Positions 1-8,137 of a stretch of 12,790 bases of DNA are shown here, piece after piece. The translations under genes were made by a program, and so were the position numbers. The notes below the pieces were generated by a model. The model saw only the letters and a list, made by a program, of their open reading frames with translations. It was not told the DNA's origin and ran no database searches. Positions within the stretch are counted from its first letter, which is position 1; each line of letters opens with the position of its first letter. The stretch covers positions 1 through 12,790 of the forward strand of contig JAGDMV010000033.1 of NCBI GenBank assembly GCA_017860675.1. Direction: 5' to 3'. This DNA is from Chloroflexota bacterium. GTDB lineage: Bacteria; Chloroflexota; Limnocylindria; Limnocylindrales; CSP1-4.

Positions 1-1
1 C

Positions 2-2584
<2,583 letters not shown>

Positions 2585-2592
2585 GGCGGCGG

Positions 2593-2619
2593 GCCTCGCG
2601 GCAGCCTTCGTCGCGAGGC
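2593..2619 (+). terminator. Possible hairpin terminator after valS
   Basis: GCCTCGCG (2593-2600) pairs perfectly with CGCGAGGC (2612-2619) around an 11-base loop, starting 8 bases after the valS stop. There is no T tract, so if it terminates transcription it is not a classical intrinsic terminator. It could also simply separate valS from a promoter for the next gene. Confidence 0.45.
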
Positions 2620-2635
2620 GGCACGCTGCTACGAT
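2607..2635 (+). promoter_or_regulatory. Possible promoter upstream of the 243-aa gene
   Basis: TACGAT at 2630-2635 fits the TANNNT -10 pattern common in high-GC bacteria and lies 30 bases before the GTG at 2666. The hexamer at the right distance upstream (TTCGTC, 2607-2612, spacer 17) matches the -35 consensus poorly, and it overlaps the loop and right arm of the hairpin. The call rests mainly on the -10 element and on its position between two genes. Confidence 0.35.
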
Positions 2636-2665
2636 AGGCGCCACCGAGCCCCCCGAGGAGATCCC

Positions 2666-3397
2666 GTGCCGCTCGAGTTCCTGAAGCGCAAAGGTCGCGA
2701 CGAACCGGTCGCCGCCGAGCCTCCCGTGCCCCAGGAGGTGGCCGCCCAGGACTACATCCTCAAGCTCTACTACGCGGGCAAGACGAGCGACGCCGTCCGG
2801 CTTCAGGCCGGGCCGCGGGCGATGGCCGAGCTGCCTTCGATGCTGGCCGGGCTTGCCCAGGCCGAGATCGAGATCGTCGAGCCGCTGCCGATCGAGTTCA
2901 GCGGCGCCTCGCCCACGATCGTGCGCCCCTCCGAGGCGATGCAGTGGATCAACGCGCACCACGGCCTCAGCGCGATCGGGCGTCACGCGATCTACGTCCT
3001 GGAGCTGCTCGACGCGATCGACCTGGCCTTCGACACTGCCGTGGTCACGCTCCTCGACGGCGAGACCGACACCTCTGGCTACCCGGAGTACAGCGCGATC
3101 GTCGGCGGCGTCGCCTCGCACTGGGATGAGGCAACAGGGGACATGGTCGTCCGGGCTGTCCTCGGCTGGGGCGGGAGGGGTGCCCGGGGCGACACGGACC
3201 GGATCGCCGGGAAGCTGCTCGGCGGCCTGTTCACCAACATCGTCGCCAACCAGTACGCCCTCGGGGTGACCCCGGTGGAGCGGCCCGTGCCGGCGGCGGG
3301 CCGCGGTGGACTCGTCTGTGCCCACTGTGGCTTCGCCTCGGGCCACGAGCGGGCCTTCTACTGTCCCAAGTGCGGCATGCGGCTCCTGCGCGGTTGA
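2666..3397 (+). CDS. Uncharacterised protein with C-terminal zinc ribbon (243 aa)
   Basis: I do not recognise the main domain. The GTG start is supported by GAGGAG at 2655-2660, five bases upstream. Residues 1-25 are charged and Pro-rich; residues 28-200 look like a soluble globular domain with hydrophobic strands and helices (for example LYYAGKTSDAVRL, HAIYVLELLDAIDLAFDTAVVTLLDG). The C-terminus carries a CxxC-x11-CxxC zinc ribbon with Cys 218, 221, 233 and 236, a form often found at the end of cytoplasmic bacterial proteins. No signal peptide or membrane segment is seen. It is followed 17 bases later by an FmdB-type zinc-ribbon gene on the same strand, so the two are probably co-transcribed. 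The gene has its own plausible promoter and is separated from valS by a hairpin. Coding is well supported by frame bias and the RBS; the function is unknown. Confidence 0.85.
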   Translation: MPLEFLKRKGRDEPVAAEPPVPQEVAAQDYILKLYYAGKTSDAVRLQAGPRAMAELPSMLAGLAQAEIEIVEPLPIEFSGASPTIVRPSEAMQWINAHHGLSAIGRHAIYVLELLDAIDLAFDTAVVTLLDGETDTSGYPEYSAIVGGVASHWDEATGDMVVRAVLGWGGRGARGDTDRIAGKLLGGLFTNIVANQYALGVTPVERPVPAAGRGGLVCAHCGFASGHERAFYCPKCGMRLLRG

Positions 3398-3414
3398 GGC
3401 AACTGAGACAGCCA

Positions 3415-3756
3415 GTGCCGATCTACGACTACGTCTGCAACGCCTGCGGCCACCGTTTCGAGATGGTGCACGGCGTGAACGAGACCGGTCCCCAGCGATG
3501 TCGCGAGTGCGGCGGGCCGGTCTCGCGAGTGTTCGCCCCGCCGACGCTCGTCTTCAAGGGCAGCGGCTGGGCCCGGACGGACCGCCGGGCCTCCTCGGTA
3601 CCGCGCAAGGAGGCGAGACCCAAGGCCGACGAAGCGCCGGCTGGGCCGGCCGAGCCCGCGGCCGCCACGGAGGGCGGTGCCTCCGGGGCCGCCGCTCCGG
3701 AGCCCACCGCCGCCCAGCCCGCTCCGGCCGGCGACGCGAAAGCGAGCGAGCCGTGA
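3415..3756 (+). CDS. FmdB-family zinc ribbon protein
   Basis: Small putative regulatory protein of the FmdB/CxxC_CxxC_SSSS family (113 aa); the family is named after a formamidase regulator, but most members have no proven role. I chose the GTG at 3415 because it gives the family's characteristic N-terminus, (M)PIYDYVCNACGHRFE; the open frame extends further left to 3370, inside the preceding gene. Zinc ligands are Cys 8, 11, 29 and 32, followed by a typical basic/aromatic stretch (VFAPPTLVFKGSGW). From about residue 58 the protein becomes a disordered Lys-, then Ala-, Pro- and Glu-rich tail, common in high-GC versions. The RBS is weak. The stop codon overlaps the GTG start of the helix-turn-helix gene by 4 bases (GTGA, 3753-3756), suggesting translational coupling. 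Confidence 0.88.
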   Translation: MPIYDYVCNACGHRFEMVHGVNETGPQRCRECGGPVSRVFAPPTLVFKGSGWARTDRRASSVPRKEARPKADEAPAGPAEPAAATEGGASGAAAPEPTAAQPAPAGDAKASEP

Positions 3757-3995
3757 CCCGGCCCGTCGCCGACTGGATCACCCTCGCCGAGGCGTCCCGG
3801 ATCCTCGCCGCCGCCAACGTCCACATCCGGCCCGAAACGCTGGGACGCTGGGCCCGGAGCGGCCGGCTGCAGAGCATCAAGCCCGGCGGCCGGCGGTATG
3901 TCCGGCGGGCGCAGATCCGCGCCCTGCTCCGGCCGCGGCGGCGAGTGTCGGTCGAGGCGCTCCAGCCCGGTTTCTTCGAGGATCTCGAGGAGTGA
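3753..3995 (+). CDS. Small helix-turn-helix (MerR/excisionase-like) protein
   Basis: An 80-aa protein that is essentially one winged-helix DNA-binding domain of the excisionase/MerR type (HTH_17-like): residues 10-60 show the pattern ITLAEASRIL, then ETLGRWARSGRLQSIKPGG, then RRYVRRAQIRALL, meaning helix-turn-helix followed by a wing with conserved Gly and Arg residues. The domain is followed by a short tail ending in acidic residues (FFEDLEE). The GTG start overlaps the fmdB stop codon by 4 bases. Family members include phage excisionases and small transcription regulators, but with no integrase nearby and tight coupling to fmdB, a chromosomal regulator is the better guess. The target is unknown. 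The frame is also open upstream through fmdB, but that part has no recognisable content and would overlap a real gene. Confidence 0.8.
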   Translation: MTRPVADWITLAEASRILAAANVHIRPETLGRWARSGRLQSIKPGGRRYVRRAQIRALLRPRRRVSVEALQPGFFEDLEE

Positions 3996-4017
3996 TCGCG
4001 GGGGGTCGCGCGGCGCG

Positions 4018-4953
4018 ATGATCGCCCGCCTCGGGGCGGTCCGTGATCGGGTCATGGCGCGCGTCGAGACGATGCGGCGCCGGACGCTGGCGATCGCGCT
4101 CGTCCGCCTCCTGCTCGCCGTGCTGGCGGTCTACAACCGGGCGGGGGGCGGGCTGCTCACCGCCGGACTCGCCTACCGCGTGCTGGTGACCCTGCTGCCC
4201 GGCCTCGCCCTCGTGGTCGGTTTCGTGGGGGTGGTCGTCAGCGACCCCGCGACCCAGGAGGAGATCGCCGAGGCCATCGTCGATGCCTTTCCCCCTCTTG
4301 AGCCGATCATCGGCGATGCCCTGCTCGCGCTCGCCTCGGGGGCTGTCCCGTTGTCGCTTCTCGGCCTGGTCGGGCTCGCGTGGGCCTCGAGTGCCCTGTA
4401 CGGCACGCTCGACAATGCCATTGCCCGCGTCTTCGCCGGCGCCCCCGCACGCGACGTGGTGCAGCGCCGGCTGCTTGGCGTCCTCCTGGTCGCGCTCGCG
4501 CTCGGCCTGGTCGCGGCCCTGCTCGTGGTGGCCACGCTGGCCGGGGTCATCATGGCGGCGCTGGGGGTGTCCGGCGCCGGCGCCGTGCCGACGACGCTCG
4601 CAACCCTGGGCGGCCTGCTGGCGCCGGTTGCCCTCACGATTCTTGTCTACGCGACGTTGCCGCGCCGCAAGCTCCCCGTCCGTGCCGTCCTGGCGGCCGG
4701 CCTGGTCGCCGGCCTCCTGATCTCGGGCTTCACCGCGATCTTCGAGTTCATCGCGCCGCGGCTCGTCGGCGGATCACTCGCCCTGTTCGGCTCGTTCGTG
4801 GCGCTGTTCGCCGCGCTCATCTGGCTCAGCATCGTGGTCCAGATCCTGCTCCTGGGCGCAGCCTGGCTCCAGGTCACGACACGCATCTCGCCCCGGGGGA
4901 TCGAGGCCGGGCCGGACCTCGACGGGCCTGCGGGGCGGCCGATCGTGGGGTAG
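4018..4953 (+). CDS. YihY/BrkB family inner-membrane protein
   Basis: A 311-aa multi-pass membrane protein of the YihY/virulence-factor BrkB family. The hallmark N-terminal segment appears as GLLTAGLAYRVLVTLLPGLAL (residues 46-65), matching the family's small-residue/aromatic/Pro pattern, followed by LYGTLDNAIARVF (127-139). Hydrophobic segments lie near residues 46-75, 101-128, 151-184, 196-212, 223-246 and 252-285, the last including the typical LIWLSIVVQILLLGAAWL. A short basic N-terminus and a polar C-terminal tail flank the core. The ATG at 4018 follows the upstream gene by 22 bases; only a G-run at 4000-4005 resembles an RBS. An alternative in-frame start at 3898 would lie inside the helix-turn-helix gene. 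The biochemical role of the family is unsettled: proposals include transporter or envelope protein, and the old label 'ribonuclease BN' is not supported. Confidence 0.9.
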   Translation: MIARLGAVRDRVMARVETMRRRTLAIALVRLLLAVLAVYNRAGGGLLTAGLAYRVLVTLLPGLALVVGFVGVVVSDPATQEEIAEAIVDAFPPLEPIIGDALLALASGAVPLSLLGLVGLAWASSALYGTLDNAIARVFAGAPARDVVQRRLLGVLLVALALGLVAALLVVATLAGVIMAALGVSGAGAVPTTLATLGGLLAPVALTILVYATLPRRKLPVRAVLAAGLVAGLLISGFTAIFEFIAPRLVGGSLALFGSFVALFAALIWLSIVVQILLLGAAWLQVTTRISPRGIEAGPDLDGPAGRPIVG

Positions 4954-4957
4954 GGGA

Positions 4958-6664
4958 TCAGCCCTGGCGGCTGCCGCAGCGGCGGCAGAAGCGCGCCGTC
5001 GCCGAGAGGGGCAGCCCGCACGACACGCAGGCCTGGATCCCCGCCCCGGCGCCCGAACCGGGCTCGCCGAGAACGTCCCGGCTCGACTCGGCCCAGACCC
5101 CGGTCTCCGGGCGTGCGCTCGCCAGGCGCGCCGCCCAGGGTGAGACGGCCCCGGCAGGCGGTCGGGCCGGTGCCGGTCGAGGCGCAAGCGGCCGCGGTGA
5201 ACGGGTGGCGAGGGGGTCGATCGGCGCAGGCGGGCCGGCCGGTGCGCGCGACCCGGGCGGTGGGACCACGGGTGCCGGCCCGGTGGCTGGTGCCGCCGGG
5301 GCGTCGGGAGCGACGACGCTCCACGTCGGCTGGATCACGAGATCCTCGCGCGCAGGAGCGGCCGGCGGGGGAGCGGGCGGGGCCGGGGTATGGGCGGCCG
5401 GGGTGGGAGGCGGGGCGGACGCGGGCGCAGCGGAGGGTGGGGCCGCCGGCGTGGCCGCGGCGGAAGGCTGTGACGGGAGCGCCACCACTGGTCCGGGCGC
5501 AGGTGCAGCAGGTGCGCCCGGGGGCACCGGCGGTGCACCGACGCCCGCCGGGGGGGCCGAGGCGGGCCGCCCCGGACGGAAGCGGCCGAGCATGGCCCGG
5601 GTCTGGGCCTTGCCAACTGCGGCGTGGTCGCGCGGCTCCCCGAGGCCGGCGACGGGCTGGCCTGCACGGCCTTCGTCCGCGCCGCGGGCCGCTGCCGACC
5701 GCGCGGCCAGCGCCCCGGCGACCAGGGCAAGCTCGGCCGGGGTCAGCGCGTCGGGCTGGCCCGCCGACGTGCCTGCCGGTTGTGCCGATGGCTGTGCTGT
5801 GCCCGCTGCCACGGCGGCGATCTCCGCCGGAATCGCGGCGGGCTCCTTCACGGTTCCTTCGGTGACCTGCTCTGCCGCCGAGGCCGCGACCACCTCCGCC
5901 TCGGCAGGCGCCTCGAGGGTTTCGCCCGTGCCGGGCGCGAGGGGCGCCAACGCGACCGCCTGGGCGAGCGGGGGCGCTTCCATCAACACGGCGGGCGGGG
6001 CTTCAGCGGCAGGGCCGGCCGTTACGGCAGGCGGCTCCACGACAGGAGCCTCGTCTGCCGCGCCCGCGGCCTCCACGACCGGGGCCTCGTCGCCCTCTGC
6101 CGCGCCCTCGGCCTCCACGGCCGGGGCCCCGTCGTCGTCCTCCGCCCGCGCGACCTGCCCGGCCGCCTCTGCGCCCGGGACGGATGCCTCCGTGCCGTGA
6201 ACGACGCCGGCCGCGGTGGGGATCGGCTCCACCAGCGGCCATTCCGCCGTCGCCGCCGCTGCCCCCGGTGTGACCGCGGCGGCGGACTCGGGTCCTGCCA
6301 CCGGGTGGAGGGGCAGGTCCGGGAACGGCGCCGGCAGCACTTCGCGCGAGAGGTCCGGGGCACACGTCAGACACATGCCCTCCGCCTCGTTCCAGCAGTT
6401 CGTGCAGGTGTACTGGCGGCAGCCCATGCAGAAGCTGAAGGTGCGATGGAAGGCGTCGATCTGCTCTGTCGACGCGGACCGGGTGACGTCTCCCCGGGCG
6501 GCCTCCATCGCCTCCTTGACGGTCGAGCCGTCGTTCTCGACGAAGTGCTTGAAGCCGAGCGTGAGGAGACGGACCCGCTGGAAGCCGCGTCGCCGGGCGT
6601 TCGACTCGAACGTGTAGCGCGTGCCACAACGCTCGCAGAACGACTCGGTCAGGATCTCGGTCAC
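4958..6664 (-). CDS. Zinc-finger protein with long Ala/Pro-rich linker and C-terminal zinc ribbon (568 aa)
   Basis: Not a family I can name. The GTG at 6664 (minus strand) gives the N-terminus VTEILTESFCERCGTRYTFE; the frame is open back to 6937 but that part lies in the divergent intergenic region and looks non-coding. The N-terminal 105 residues have four CxxC pairs (Cys 10/13, 79/82, 87/90, 98/101), the last three closely spaced like a treble-clef or B-box-like cluster. Residues about 110-540 are almost entirely Ala, Pro, Gly, Glu and Val with no hydrophobic helices, so probably disordered; an imperfect EAPVVEA-type repeat sits near nt 6035-6140, and a less biased island (TPAELALVAGALAARSAAA) lies near residue 335. 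The last 23 residues form a second zinc ribbon (Cys 546, 549, 560, 563). No signal peptide or transmembrane helix is seen, so a cytoplasmic scaffold is one possibility. It converges on the YihY gene with 4 bases between stops. Confidence 0.75.
   Translation of the reverse strand: MTEILTESFCERCGTRYTFESNARRRGFQRVRLLTLGFKHFVENDGSTVKEAMEAARGDVTRSASTEQIDAFHRTFSFCMGCRQYTCTNCWNEAEGMCLTCAPDLSREVLPAPFPDLPLHPVAGPESAAAVTPGAAAATAEWPLVEPIPTAAGVVHGTEASVPGAEAAGQVARAEDDDGAPAVEAEGAAEGDEAPVVEAAGAADEAPVVEPPAVTAGPAAEAPPAVLMEAPPLAQAVALAPLAPGTGETLEAPAEAEVVAASAAEQVTEGTVKEPAAIPAEIAAVAAGTAQPSAQPAGTSAGQPDALTPAELALVAGALAARSAAARGADEGRAGQPVAGLGEPRDHAAVGKAQTRAMLGRFRPGRPASAPPAGVGAPPVPPGAPAAPAPGPVVALPSQPSAAATPAAPPSAAPASAPPPTPAAHTPAPPAPPPAAPAREDLVIQPTWSVVAPDAPAAPATGPAPVVPPPGSRAPAGPPAPIDPLATRSPRPLAPRPAPARPPAGAVSPWAARLASARPETGVWAESSRDVLGEPGSGAGAGIQACVSCGLPLSATARFCRRCGSRQG
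4971..4988. terminator. Possible hairpin at the convergent gene ends
   Basis: CTGCCGC (4971-4977) pairs with GCGGCAG (4982-4988) around a 4-base loop. It lies inside the last codons of the minus-strand gene, just past the YihY stop. It could slow or stop rightward transcription from the YihY gene; there is no T tract, and the repeat may be only a by-product of the Arg/Cys/Gly codons of the zinc ribbon. Confidence 0.25.
6035..6140. repeat. Imperfect tandem repeat in the linker of the 568-aa protein
   Basis: Three related copies beginning CTCCAC at 6035, 6071 and 6113 (steps of 36 and 42 bases) read CTCCACGACAGGAGCCTCGTC, CTCCACGACCGGGGCCTCG and CTCCACGGCCGGGGCCCCG. On the minus strand they encode EAPVVE-type units. 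The steps are multiples of three, so the repeat keeps the frame, as expected for expansion inside a disordered coding linker. Confidence 0.6.
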
Positions 6665-6692
6665 GCTGGCCCCCGGGTACAGACAGCCGCCA

Positions 6693-6732
6693 CGCGGGCG
6701 TGAACCCGCGAGCGGGCGCCAGCGTATACCGT
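6693..6732. promoter_or_regulatory. Divergent promoter region (candidate elements)
   Basis: Between the divergent starts at 6664 and 6864 there is a 6-bp hairpin (CGCGGG 6693-6698 with CCCGCG 6705-6710) and the only AT-rich hexamers of the region, around the palindrome GTATAC (6724-6729). TATACC (6725-6730) or TACCGT (6727-6732) could be the -10 for the rightward FHA operon, and TATACG on the minus strand the -10 for the leftward gene. No convincing -35 is seen on either strand, so the exact sites are guesses. Confidence 0.3.
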
Positions 6733-6815
6733 AGAGGCCTGCGTCGCCCGCGGACGCTCGTACTCGCACCGTGCGACGATCGTCACCTTCGCGGGTGGCC
6801 GTTCGTCGGACCGTG

Positions 6816-6835
6816 GCCGGCTCCGCGCAGCCGGC
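6816..6835 (+). promoter_or_regulatory. Leader hairpin upstream of the FHA operon
   Basis: GCCGGCT (6816-6822) pairs perfectly with AGCCGGC (6829-6835) around a 6-base loop, ending nine bases before a strong Shine-Dalgarno sequence (AGGAGGA, 6844-6850). If the promoter lies near 6725, this hairpin is in the 5' leader. It may affect translation or mRNA stability of the first operon gene; no known riboswitch is recognised. Confidence 0.3.
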
Positions 6836-6843
6836 TTCGACAC

Positions 6844-6850
6844 AGGAGGA
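6844..6850 (+). promoter_or_regulatory. Ribosome binding site for the first FHA gene
   Basis: AGGAGGA is a near-perfect anti-16S match, 13 bases before the ATG at 6864. The spacing is longer than usual, but no in-frame ATG, GTG or TTG lies between, so the site supports the ATG at 6864 rather than the upstream in-frame ATG at 6771. Confidence 0.6.
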
Positions 6851-6863
6851 CACGACCGACCGG

Positions 6864-7676
6864 ATGCGCCCGCTGGCTTCCCTCGAGCGGTTCCTGGAAC
6901 GGCTCTTCGAGCGCCCGGGTGCCCGGCTCTTCCACACTCACCCGGAGCCGGTCGTGCTCGCCCGGCGGCTTGAGCGCGCGATCGACCGCGAGCGACGGGT
7001 GGGACCGGACGGGCTCGAGGCGCCGGCCAGGTTCGAGCTCGCGCTCCGGCCAGAGGACCTGGCCCTGGTCGCGCCGGACGGCGATGCCGCGGCCGTGCTC
7101 GAGGACCAGCTGGCCGGCGTGGCCATGGCCCATGCCCGACGGCGCCGCTACGCCCTGCGCGAGCGGCCATCGGTCGTCCTCGTGGCCGACGGGACACTCC
7201 CGGCCGGCGAGATCGACGTCCGGACCCGGTTCACCCGGGGGGCCTCGCGCTCGGGCACGACCGAGCCGCGATCGATCGAGCAGACGATGGTGCGGCCGCC
7301 GCCGCCGCTGCCCCGAGCCGGCCTGCGGGTGCGTCCGCCGGGTGCCCCCGAGCACACGGTGGTGCTCGATGGCGCCGCGCTGACGATCGGGCGGGCAGCC
7401 GACAACGACCTCGTCCTGGCCGATTCCCGTGTGTCGCGCCACCACGCTCGCATCAGCGGGCGAGCGGGCCGGCTGGTGCTGGTCGACCTGGGCAGCACAA
7501 ACGGCACGGTCGTCAACGGTTCGCGGGTGACCGAGATCGTCCTCGGGTTCGGCGATCAGCTGGCGCTCGGCACGACGCGCATCGAGGTCGTTGAGGTGGC
7601 CGCCCCGGCGGATCGACCGGACGAGGCCGGCAACCAGGGCGTGGCACCAGCCGCGCAGCCGGGCGGATCCGCCTGA
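6864..7676 (+). CDS. fhaA: FhaA-like protein: DUF3662 domain plus C-terminal FHA domain
   Basis: A 270-aa cytoplasmic phosphothreonine-binding protein resembling FhaA of the actinobacterial cell-wall cluster. Residues 1-115 match the DUF3662/FhaA N-terminal domain (LERFLERLFERPGARLF at the start, then PVVLARRLERAIDRE and RFELALRPEDL). A Pro-rich linker (residues 125-155) leads to a canonical FHA domain at about 160-245 with the key residues in place: G176-R177, S191-R-H-H194, STNG (211-214) and N218-G219. The linker contains SIEQTMVRPPPP, with T141 a possible phosphorylation site. In mycobacteria FhaA binds the phosphorylated pseudokinase domain of MviN/MurJ and restrains peptidoglycan synthesis; a similar role is inferred here. 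The start at 6864 is chosen by the fit of the DUF3662 N-terminus and the upstream AGGAGGA. The next FHA gene follows after 7 bases, so this is the first gene of an operon. Confidence 0.9.
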   Translation: MRPLASLERFLERLFERPGARLFHTHPEPVVLARRLERAIDRERRVGPDGLEAPARFELALRPEDLALVAPDGDAAAVLEDQLAGVAMAHARRRRYALRERPSVVLVADGTLPAGEIDVRTRFTRGASRSGTTEPRSIEQTMVRPPPPLPRAGLRVRPPGAPEHTVVLDGAALTIGRAADNDLVLADSRVSRHHARISGRAGRLVLVDLGSTNGTVVNGSRVTEIVLGFGDQLALGTTRIEVVEVAAPADRPDEAGNQGVAPAAQPGGSA

Positions 7677-7683
7677 GGCACCG

Positions 7684-8121
7684 ATGGAGCCCTTCTACCT
7701 GTTCCTGTGGCTGCTGCGGATCCTGTTCCTGGCCGCGATCTACCTGGTGCTCTGGGTTATCGTCCGGGCGCTGCTGCGCGACCTGCGGAGCGCGGCCCGT
7801 GACCCCGCCGGGTCGCTCGGTCGGCTGGTGGTCGTGTCCACTGGCGGCGGCGAGCCCACGGTCGGCACCGTGTACCCGCTCGACGCGGTGACGACGATCG
7901 GCCGCGACCTGGGCTGCTCGATCGTTATCGATGACCCGTTCGCGTCGGCCCAGCACGCCGCGCTGACCTATCGCGGGCGGGCGTGGTACCTGGAGGACCT
8001 CGGGAGCACGAACGGGACGCTGCTGAACGGGCAGCCGGTCGGGGCACCGGCGCCGCTCGGCTTCGGCGACATCGTGGGCGTGGGCGAGGTCGCGTTCCGG
8101 CTGGAGCGGCCGCGTCGATGA
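7684..8121 (+). CDS. fhaB: Membrane-anchored FHA-domain protein (FhaB-like)
   Basis: A 145-aa protein with one N-terminal transmembrane helix (residues 4-28, FYLFLWLLRILFLAAIYLVLWVIV), a basic stop-transfer stretch (RALLRDLRSAARD), and a single FHA domain filling residues 60-140. FHA signatures are G73-R74, S88-A-Q-H91 (the usual S-x-R-H has Gln in place of Arg), STNGT (108-112) and N115-G116, so phosphothreonine binding is probably kept. Size and layout match FhaB/FipA of actinobacteria, which acts with cell-division and elongation proteins at the inner face of the membrane. The ATG at 7684 has TGAGG five bases before it, overlapping the previous stop. The next gene, a SEDS glycosyltransferase, begins 16 bases downstream, consistent with regulation of wall synthesis through phospho-signalling. 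Confidence 0.9.
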   Translation: MEPFYLFLWLLRILFLAAIYLVLWVIVRALLRDLRSAARDPAGSLGRLVVVSTGGGEPTVGTVYPLDAVTTIGRDLGCSIVIDDPFASAQHAALTYRGRAWYLEDLGSTNGTLLNGQPVGAPAPLGFGDIVGVGEVAFRLERPRR

Positions 8122-8137
8122 GCCGGATGGCCGCCCC

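Noticed and set aside
3753..3995. Helix-turn-helix protein as phage excisionase marking a mobile element
   Set aside because: No integrase, attachment-site repeats, tRNA gene or other phage gene is visible, and base composition matches the neighbours.
3898..4017. Start of the YihY protein at 3898
   Set aside because: It would overlap the helix-turn-helix gene and add an Arg/Ser-rich segment that looks like out-of-frame coding sequence.
4380..6200. Long open frame on the plus strand (606 codons) opposite the 568-aa protein
   Set aside because: It runs out of the YihY gene in the wrong frame and through the antisense of a GC-rich Ala/Pro linker. Its product is Gly/Ala/Arg/Ser low complexity without domains, while the minus frame has ordered Cys motifs at both ends.
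6771..6863. Upstream ATG at 6771 as start of the FhaA-like protein
   Set aside because: The extra 31 residues do not look like the DUF3662 N-terminus, and the strong Shine-Dalgarno lies downstream of that ATG.
6665..6937. Upstream extension of the 568-aa protein to an ATG at 6937
   Set aside because: The added 91 residues are Arg/Ser-rich, cross the divergent intergenic region and overlap the start of the FHA gene; the GTG at 6664 fits the ordered N-terminus better.
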